From Paracoccaceae bacterium (lineage in GTDB: Bacteria; Pseudomonadota; Alphaproteobacteria; Rhodobacterales; Rhodobacteraceae), in contig JALSHK010000444.1 of assembly GCA_026982275.1 (NCBI GenBank), positions 1 through 10,055 on the forward strand: 10,055 bases of DNA, in the 5' to 3' direction. This document shows, in pieces, positions 1-4,611 of this stretch. The notes beneath the pieces were generated by a model. The model made no database searches. It saw only the letters and a program-made list of their open reading frames with translations, and was not told the DNA's origin. Within the stretch, counting starts at the first letter, position 1. Each line of letters begins with the position of its first letter. The translations under genes were made by a program, and so were the position numbers.

Positions 1-1
1 C

Positions 2-280
2 AATCGCGCGGTGATGGTCAAAGGCCTGCCCAAGGCCGGATTTCCGAATTTCGCCCCGCCGGACGGCGCGTTTTATATCTATGCCGATGTGTCGGATCTG
101 ACCGATAACAGCCTTGATCTGGCCGCTGAAATTTTGCGTGATGCCGGGGTGGCCACCACCCCGGGGCTGGATTTTGATCCCCTGCGCGGGCATCAAACCC
201 TGCGGTTTTCCTATGCGGGCAAAACCGAGGATATGATCGAGGGCATCGCGCGGCTGCAAGCGTGGTTTGCCGCACGATAA
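2..280 (+). CDS. Class I/II PLP-dependent aminotransferase, C-terminal fragment
   Basis: The reading frame is open from the left edge, so the gene starts outside the window; 92 residues plus the stop are visible. The fragment matches the small C-terminal domain of fold-type I aminotransferases of the aspartate aminotransferase-like group: a PDGAFYIYADVS stretch, then GVATTPGLDFDP, then LRFSYAG. In this family the Arg of the (L)RxSxA motif contacts the substrate alpha-carboxylate, and LRFSYAG fits that position. The PLP lysine and the large domain are not visible, so substrate (aspartate, aromatic or other amino acid) cannot be decided and no symbol is given. An internal GTG/ATG pair at 11-16 is not a real start, because the homologous domain clearly continues upstream. 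The gene converges on rne, and its TAA stop merges with the A-tract of the shared terminator. Confidence 0.88.
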   Translation, partial: NRAVMVKGLPKAGFPNFAPPDGAFYIYADVSDLTDNSLDLAAEILRDAGVATTPGLDFDPLRGHQTLRFSYAGKTEDMIEGIARLQAWFAAR

Positions 281-281
281 A

Positions 282-317
282 AAAAGGCCCCCGATCATCG
301 GGAGCCTTTTACTTTTT
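282..317. terminator. Bidirectional intrinsic terminator between aminotransferase and rne
   Basis: The left arm GGCCCCCG (286-293) pairs with CGGGAGCC (299-306) around an ATCAT loop, and flanking A4 and T4 extend the stem. In + strand RNA one pair (289/303) is a C-A mismatch. In - strand RNA the same pair is G-U, so the stem is unbroken. The tail is TTTTACTTTTT in the + direction and seven T in the - direction (complement of 279-285). It therefore serves both converging genes and looks stronger for rne. Confidence 0.85.
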
Positions 318-331
318 AGCTAAAATGCCGA

Positions 332-2908
332 TCATGCTTTGGGCTTGCGAGACCACCAGCCGCGGCGCTTGGGTTTGCCTTCCGCTTCCGCCGCTGCAGC
401 TTCAACCGCTGCAGTTTCCACTGCGACCGCTTCTGCCGGAGTTGCTTCAACCGGTGCAGCTTCCTCTGGTTCGGCACTCGGAGCTTTGGCCATCACGCGC
501 TGGCGCTTGGGTTTTTCAACCGGTGTTTCCGCTGCAGGCTCGGGGCCTGGCTGTGCTTCGGCAGGCGCTTGAACCTCTGGTGCTACAACTTTAGACGCTT
601 CTTCAGCCCCGGGGGCTTCGGCAGCGGGTTTCGGGCGTGTCCGCGTGCGGCTGCGCCGTTTCTTTGGCTCGGATTCAGGCTGTTCCTGTGGGGTCGGATC
701 GTCCTGAATCTCTTCGCCTGCCTCGGCCTTGCCTTCTGCCGCTTGTGGGCGGCGGCGGGTGCGGGATCGCCTGGGCTTGTCCGGTTTGGATTCGGAGTCA
801 GAAGGCTGGGCATCCGCCTCGGAAGCCGCGCCATTTGAAGGCGATTCCTCACCGTTTTCTGCGTTTTCCGAGCGGTTTTTTCCACCCCGACGGCGACGGC
901 GACGGCGCTTTTTAGGGGCTTCTTCGGCCACTTCCGGCGCGGTCTCGATCTCGGCTTCAGTTTCGATCCCCGCCTCCTCTTCCAGCTCGGGCATATCCGT
1001 TATATCAATGCTGGGCAGCGCTGCCGGAACCGGCACAATGCGGGTCGCGGTTTTGAAACGCTCCACGCGGTATTCCGGCGAGATCAGCGCAGGGTCGCTT
1101 TCCACCCGCACCGACAGGCCAAAGCGGCTTTCGATCAGGCCGATATGCTCGCGCTTGCCGTTCAGCAGGTAATTCGCCACATTTACCGGCGCGCTTACCA
1201 GCACCTCTTTGGAGCGGTTCTTGGCGCCTTCTTCCTCCAGCTCGCGCAGAATGGCCAGCGCCATGCTGTCATTGGAGCGGGTGATGCCGGTGCCGTGGCA
1301 ATGGGGGCAAGGCTGGGTGGAGGCCTCAAGCATGCCCGGGCGCAAGCGCTGGCGCGACATCTCCATCAGGCCGAAGCCGGAAATCCGGCCCACCTGAATA
1401 CGGGCGCGGTCGTTTTTCAGCGCGTCTTTCATGCGCTTTTCTACCGCGATGTTATTGCGGCGGTCTTCCATGTCGATAAAATCGATCACGATCAGGCCGG
1501 CAAGATCGCGCAGCTTCAGCTGGCGCGCCACTTCGGAAGCGGCTTCGAGGTTGGTTTTTGTGGCCGTATCCTCGATTGATTTTTCTTTGGTCGCGCGGCC
1601 GGAATTCACATCGATCGCGACCAGCGCCTCGGTGATGCCGATCACGATATAGCCGCCGGATTTCAGCTGCACCGTGGGGTTAAACATGCCCGCCAGATAG
1701 TTTTCCACGTTATGGCGCGAGAAGAGCGGCAGCGAATCGCTATAGCGCTTCACGTTTTTGGCGTGGGACGGCATGAGCATTTTCATGTAATCCTTGGCCT
1801 CGCGATAGCCGCGCTCGCCATCCACAATCACCTCGTCGATCTCTTTGGTATAGAGGTCGCGGATCGAGCGCTTGATCAGGCTACCCTCTTCATAGATCGG
1901 GGCAGGGGCGATGGATTCCATCGTCAGGTTGCGGATATTTTCCCATTGGCGGCGCAGATATTCATAATCGCGCTTGATCTCGGCCTTGGTGCGCTGCGAG
2001 CCGGCGGTGCGGATAATCAGCCCCGCGCCCTCGGGCACCGGAATGGCGTTGGATATCTCTTTCAGCTTTTTGCGATCCGCCACGTTGGAAATCTTGCGCG
2101 AAATACCGCCGCCGCGCGCGGTGTTGGGCATCAATACACAATAGCGGCCCGCCAGGGACAGATAGGTGGAAACCGCAGCGCCCTTATTGCCGCGCTCTTC
2201 CTTAACCACCTGAATAAGCAGGATCTGGCGAACCTTGATCACTTCCTGAATCTTATAGCGACGCGGGCGCGGCTTGCGAATGCGGGGCGCGCGGACCTCG
2301 GCGATTTCGACCTCGTCGGAATCAGACACCACTTCGGCCTCTTCGGGGTCGGCAAGCGAGGTTTCGGGCGTTTCCACCAGCAATGAAAGCGCATCATCGG
2401 CTTGCCCGTCTGCGGTAGCCTCGTCATCTTCTGACTTGTCTTGCGGCGCTGCATCCAGGGCCACCGGCTCTTCCTGCGCAACTTCGGCTTCTTCTACCTT
2501 TATTGCATCTTCTGCACTGGCAACGCCGTCTGTGGCAGGTTCGGCCTTGCGGCGGCGGCGGCGGGAGCGCGGTTTCTCTTTCTCTTTTTCACGCTCTTCT
2601 TCTTCGGCTACCGCTTTGGTATATTCGGCTTCTTCTTTCCGAAGGGCTTCGCGGTCAGCCTGTGGAATCTGGTAATAATCGGGGTGGATTTCGGAAAATG
2701 CCAGAAAGCCGTGGCGATTCCCGCCATAATCCACAAAAGCGGCCTGAAGCGATGGCTCCACCCGCGTAACTTTGGCTAGATATATATTGCCGGCAAGCTG
2801 GCGTTTGTTGAGGGCCTCGAAGTCAAATTCCTCGACCTTGTTTCCGTCCACCACAACCACGCGCGTTTCCTCGGCATGGGTGGCATCAATAAGCATTTTT
2901 TTCGACAT
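332..2908 (-). CDS. rne: Ribonuclease E (RNA degradosome endoribonuclease)
   Basis: 858 residues. RNase E makes single-strand cuts in A/U-rich RNA, starts mRNA decay, processes rRNA and tRNA, and scaffolds the degradosome. The N-terminal half follows the family order. The S1 domain begins around residue 35 (GNIYLAKVTRVEPSLQAAFVDYG) and resumes near 228 (QVVKEERGNKGAA) after a charged insertion of about 130 residues. The RNase H-like and 5'-sensor regions follow. The DNase I-like catalytic domain has Asp433 (VAIDVNSG) and Asp476 (IVIDFIDM), 43 residues apart like E. coli D303 and D346. The Zn-link is CPHC, Cys534 and Cys537. The C-terminal part (about 655-858) is low-complexity, with acidic/Ala-Glu stretches and Arg-rich blocks, ending in RRGWWSRK (Gly850-Trp852), the type of motif that binds PNPase in Caulobacter. 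The ATG is preceded by only a weak GAG-rich site, but the protein start MSKKMLIDATHAEETRVVVV is typical. Confidence 0.98.
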   Translation of the reverse strand: MSKKMLIDATHAEETRVVVVDGNKVEEFDFEALNKRQLAGNIYLAKVTRVEPSLQAAFVDYGGNRHGFLAFSEIHPDYYQIPQADREALRKEEAEYTKAVAEEEEREKEKEKPRSRRRRRKAEPATDGVASAEDAIKVEEAEVAQEEPVALDAAPQDKSEDDEATADGQADDALSLLVETPETSLADPEEAEVVSDSDEVEIAEVRAPRIRKPRPRRYKIQEVIKVRQILLIQVVKEERGNKGAAVSTYLSLAGRYCVLMPNTARGGGISRKISNVADRKKLKEISNAIPVPEGAGLIIRTAGSQRTKAEIKRDYEYLRRQWENIRNLTMESIAPAPIYEEGSLIKRSIRDLYTKEIDEVIVDGERGYREAKDYMKMLMPSHAKNVKRYSDSLPLFSRHNVENYLAGMFNPTVQLKSGGYIVIGITEALVAIDVNSGRATKEKSIEDTATKTNLEAASEVARQLKLRDLAGLIVIDFIDMEDRRNNIAVEKRMKDALKNDRARIQVGRISGFGLMEMSRQRLRPGMLEASTQPCPHCHGTGITRSNDSMALAILRELEEEGAKNRSKEVLVSAPVNVANYLLNGKREHIGLIESRFGLSVRVESDPALISPEYRVERFKTATRIVPVPAALPSIDITDMPELEEEAGIETEAEIETAPEVAEEAPKKRRRRRRRGGKNRSENAENGEESPSNGAASEADAQPSDSESKPDKPRRSRTRRRPQAAEGKAEAGEEIQDDPTPQEQPESEPKKRRSRTRTRPKPAAEAPGAEEASKVVAPEVQAPAEAQPGPEPAAETPVEKPKRQRVMAKAPSAEPEEAAPVEATPAEAVAVETAAVEAAAAEAEGKPKRRGWWSRKPKA

Positions 2909-3106
2909 GGTTTCTCGCTCAAACCCCCGGGCGGCGCAGCTCTACTTGCAGATCCGTTCGTAAAGGTTTGTTTTGTTTGGGCAAATAAGCAAAACAAGGC
3001 ATGCAAAAAGGGCCACGCATTGCGTTGCCTATCCAGTTTGCCCGTCCTCGTTTCTCGCTTCATCGCGGTTTTTTCTCCAGCAGAACCCGGGCCTAGCGCC
3101 CGTGCT
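2909..3106 (-). promoter_or_regulatory. rne 5' leader with several hairpins
   Basis: About 200 bases lie between the inferred transcription start and the rne ATG. Reading 5' to 3' on the - strand there are three structures. A 5-bp CGGGC/GCCCG stem (3088-3102) sits almost at the 5' end. A hairpin at 3011-3029 (GGC, one mismatch, ACGC, AAT loop) is followed by CTTTTT. An A/U-rich inverted repeat pairs 2968-2975 with 2990-2997 (TTGTTTTG/CAAAACAA). E. coli rne is autoregulated through hairpins in its leader. A similar role here is inference, and I recognise no named Rfam motif. Confidence 0.4.
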
Positions 3107-3112
3107 TGCTAA

Positions 3113-3118
3113 ATTATA
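3113..3118 (-). promoter_or_regulatory. -10 box of the probable rne promoter
   Basis: The - strand reads a perfect TATAAT here, about 205 bases before the rne ATG, with an expected start near 3106. No TTGACA-like -35 hexamer lies at 16-19 bp (17 bp gives CCGGAA), and there is no TG extension. That position instead holds a CCGAATT/AATTCGG inverted repeat, so an activator or a non-consensus -35 is possible. Confidence 0.45.
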
Positions 3119-3120
3119 CG

Positions 3121-3150
3121 CCCCGAATTTGGTTATTCCGGGGAATTCGG
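3121..3150. repeat. Overlapping inverted repeats upstream of the rne -10 box
   Basis: CCGAATT (3124-3130) and AATTCGG (3144-3150) form a perfect 7-bp inverted repeat. Overlapping it, CCCCGAAT (3121-3128) can alternatively pair with ATTCCGGGG (3135-3143) with one bulge. The repeat covers the -35 region of the inferred rne promoter, so it could be an operator. Its regulator is unknown. Confidence 0.4.
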
Positions 3151-3154
3151 AAGT

Positions 3155-3213
3155 GGTGCGAAGCACCTGCCGATCTGGCGCGGATGTGGAATTTTCCCAC
3201 AAAGGTTGGCCAA
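3155..3213. repeat. Cluster of short dyads in the rne-amiC intergenic region
   Basis: Three dyads follow one another: GGTGC-GAA-GCACC (3155-3167), TGTGG/CCACA with a 7-base loop (3185-3201), and the palindrome TTGGCCAA (3206-3213). They lie between the rne promoter and the hairpin before amiC. They may be protein-binding sites or structure in an amiC leader; nothing in the sequence decides between these. Confidence 0.3.
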
Positions 3214-3229
3214 ATGGCGAAACTCTTAC

Positions 3230-3262
3230 AACGGCAAGCAAATATTGTGTTTGCCGTTTTTT
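3230..3262 (+). terminator. Terminator-like hairpin upstream of amiC
   Basis: AACGGCAAGCA (3230-3240) pairs with TGTTTGCCGTT (3248-3258), an 11-bp stem with one G-U pair around a 7-base AATATTG loop. The T-run 3257-3262 begins in the stem and leaves four unpaired T. Only the + direction has a T tail. It lies 73 bases before the amiC ATG with no + strand gene ahead of it, so it is either an attenuator in a long amiC leader or the end of an unannotated + strand transcript. Confidence 0.5.
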
Positions 3263-3279
3263 GACCATAAACCCGATCT

Positions 3280-3339
3280 ATGATGAAACACAATCTAATT
3301 CTGCAACGGGCATTCAAGGAAGCGGCGCACGGTTCATGA
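3280..3339 (+). other. Possible 19-codon leader ORF overlapping the amiC start
   Basis: ATGATG at 3280-3285 opens a 19-residue frame (MMKHNLILQRAFKEAAHGS) whose TGA (3337-3339) overlaps the amiC ATG as ATGA. No Shine-Dalgarno sequence precedes it. The overlap could couple amiC translation to it, which would help because the amiC site AAGGAAG sits 13 bases from its ATG. It may equally be chance. Confidence 0.15.
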
Positions 3340-4538
3340 TTATCAGGTTTTGGGCAATGATATTGTGGGGGTCTGTGTTTTTTACAGCCGGTGCTTCATT
3401 ACCCGCGCTCGGTGCGGGCATCGTTGCGGACAGCACCGCAATCATGCGCGAGAAGGGCGGGATAACCCTGACAATCGGCCTTTCGGAACCGGTCGCCTTC
3501 CAGGTGTTTACGCTTGATAATCCTCGCAGGCTGCTGGTTGATCTTGGCGAGACCGACCTTGCGGCCATGCCTTCGGGGATGGCGGAGGATATTCCTGAAG
3601 TTTCGGATTTCAGATATGGGCTTTTTCAGCCCGGAGAATCGCGCATTGTGCTGGATCTTGCGAGGCCGATGCTTCTGGAAACTGCGCAAAACGGGCGCAG
3701 CCCCGAGGGAAACCCGCTGATTCGTCTGCACCTGACCCCTGCCACGGCGGATGAATTTGCCGCCAAAGCCGCCCCCCCCGGGCGGGGTGTCTGGCGCGGC
3801 GGCGCGACAGAGGCCAAGGTGGAAGGCGCGGCGGGCTTGCCGATCATTGCACTGGATGCCGGCCATGGCGGGCTGGATCAGGGGGCGCGGCAGGGCGAGG
3901 CCGTGGAAAAGGATATTGTGTTGCAAATGGCGCTGGTATTGCGGGATACCCTGCTGGAAGATGGCCGGTTCCGGGTGGTGATGACCCGGCAAGAGGATGT
4001 GTTCATTCCTCTGGGCGAGCGGGTCGAAATAGCACGCCGAGCCGGTGCGGATGCCTTTATATCCCTGCATGCGGATGTGGTGACGCTGGGGCGCGCACGC
4101 GGCACAACGGTATTCAGCCTGTCAGAGGCCTCGAAGGATCAACAGGCTGTCACCATTGCCACGCTGGAAAACCGCTCGGATCTGGTGGCGGGTATTTCCG
4201 TGGTTGGCGAGGGGGATGATCTGACGCAGATATTGCTACAGATGGCCTATCGCGAGACCGACGCGTTTTCCAGCCGCTTTGGCGATGTATTGGCAGAGGC
4301 GCTCTGGTTCCAGAATGACAGCGAGATAAAATCCCGGCGCATGGCGGCCGGATTCCGGGTGCTGCGCGCCCCCGATATTCCTTCTGTGCTGGTGGAGCTC
4401 GGGTTTATGTCCGACAAGGCCGACCTGGAAAACCTGCTGGATCCCGAGTGGCAGCAGGGCATGAGCGAGACCCTGCTTGGCGGGCTGCTGCGCTGGTTCG
4501 AGGTCGAGGCGGAAATGCGCGGATTATTGCGCAATTAG
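3336..4538 (+). CDS. amiC: N-acetylmuramoyl-L-alanine amidase (AMIN + Amidase_3), periplasmic
   Basis: 400 residues. It hydrolyses the amide bond between N-acetylmuramic acid and the stem peptide to split septal peptidoglycan in the periplasm. A signal peptide covers about residues 1-27 (Arg4, a hydrophobic core, then a probable cut after PALGA). An AMIN targeting domain follows (about 30-125, with RRLLVDLGETDL and SRIVLDLARP). A short linker leads to a zinc amidase domain (about 168-395). Zinc ligands by family pattern are His177 (DAGHGG), Glu191 (AVEKDI) and His245 (SLHAD); the catalytic Glu is Glu354 (VELGFMS). All are intact. The frame is open much further upstream, but the ATG at 3336 is preferred: it gives a proper signal peptide, and the upstream translation resembles no protein. 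AAGGAAG at 3316-3322 is a somewhat distant ribosome site. An in-frame ATG at 3357 would remove the charged n-region. Activators such as EnvC or NlpD are not in the window. Confidence 0.95.
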   Translation: MIIRFWAMILWGSVFFTAGASLPALGAGIVADSTAIMREKGGITLTIGLSEPVAFQVFTLDNPRRLLVDLGETDLAAMPSGMAEDIPEVSDFRYGLFQPGESRIVLDLARPMLLETAQNGRSPEGNPLIRLHLTPATADEFAAKAAPPGRGVWRGGATEAKVEGAAGLPIIALDAGHGGLDQGARQGEAVEKDIVLQMALVLRDTLLEDGRFRVVMTRQEDVFIPLGERVEIARRAGADAFISLHADVVTLGRARGTTVFSLSEASKDQQAVTIATLENRSDLVAGISVVGEGDDLTQILLQMAYRETDAFSSRFGDVLAEALWFQNDSEIKSRRMAAGFRVLRAPDIPSVLVELGFMSDKADLENLLDPEWQQGMSETLLGGLLRWFEVEAEMRGLLRN

Positions 4539-4551
4539 CCGCGTTGTTGTT

Positions 4552-4580
4552 TTGACCAATCCGGCGCAACCCCGTATACG
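4552..4580 (+). promoter_or_regulatory. Sigma-70-type promoter for mrcA-prfB
   Basis: TTGACC (4552-4557) and TATACG (4575-4580) are separated by exactly 17 bases, in the 69-base gap between amiC and mrcA. Transcription would start near 4587, leaving a leader of only about 20 bases that includes the GGGAG (4596-4600) used by the TTG start. It would let mrcA and prfB be expressed apart from amiC. Confidence 0.6.
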
Positions 4581-4593
4581 GAGGAACGACTCT

Positions 4594-4611
4594 ATGGGAG
4601 AATTTTTTTGA
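4594..4611 (+). other. Five-codon mini-ORF (MGEFF) overlapping the mrcA start
   Basis: GGAGGA (4580-4585) stands 8 bases before ATG 4594, ideal initiation spacing. The frame ATG GGA GAA TTT TTT TGA stops after five codons, and its TGA (4609-4611) overlaps the mrcA TTG (4608-4610) as TTGA. The frame crosses a T7 tract (4603-4609). One extra T would join this ATG in frame to mrcA as M-G-E-F-F-L-I-L. It is either a translationally coupled leader ORF, a slippage site, or a homopolymer length error in the sequence. Confidence 0.4.

Noticed and set aside
1712..2386. 224-codon open frame on the + strand
   Set aside because: It is a shadow of the rne coding region; the translation has no recognisable domain.
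2776..3063. 95-codon frame in the rne leader, starting MKRETRTGK, overlapping the rne start out of frame
   Set aside because: GGAG is 11 bases from its ATG, a poor fit. The second half merely reads rne in another frame, and the peptide resembles nothing known. An upstream ORF cannot be excluded but is not supported.
3261..3284. TTGACC followed by TATGAT as an amiC promoter
   Set aside because: The spacer is only 12 bases, and no other -35/-10 pair with normal spacing was found. The amiC promoter remains unassigned.
2973..3335. In-frame extension of amiC upstream of ATG 3336
   Set aside because: It would bury the signal peptide, spans the terminator-like hairpin and the rne promoter, and looks non-coding.
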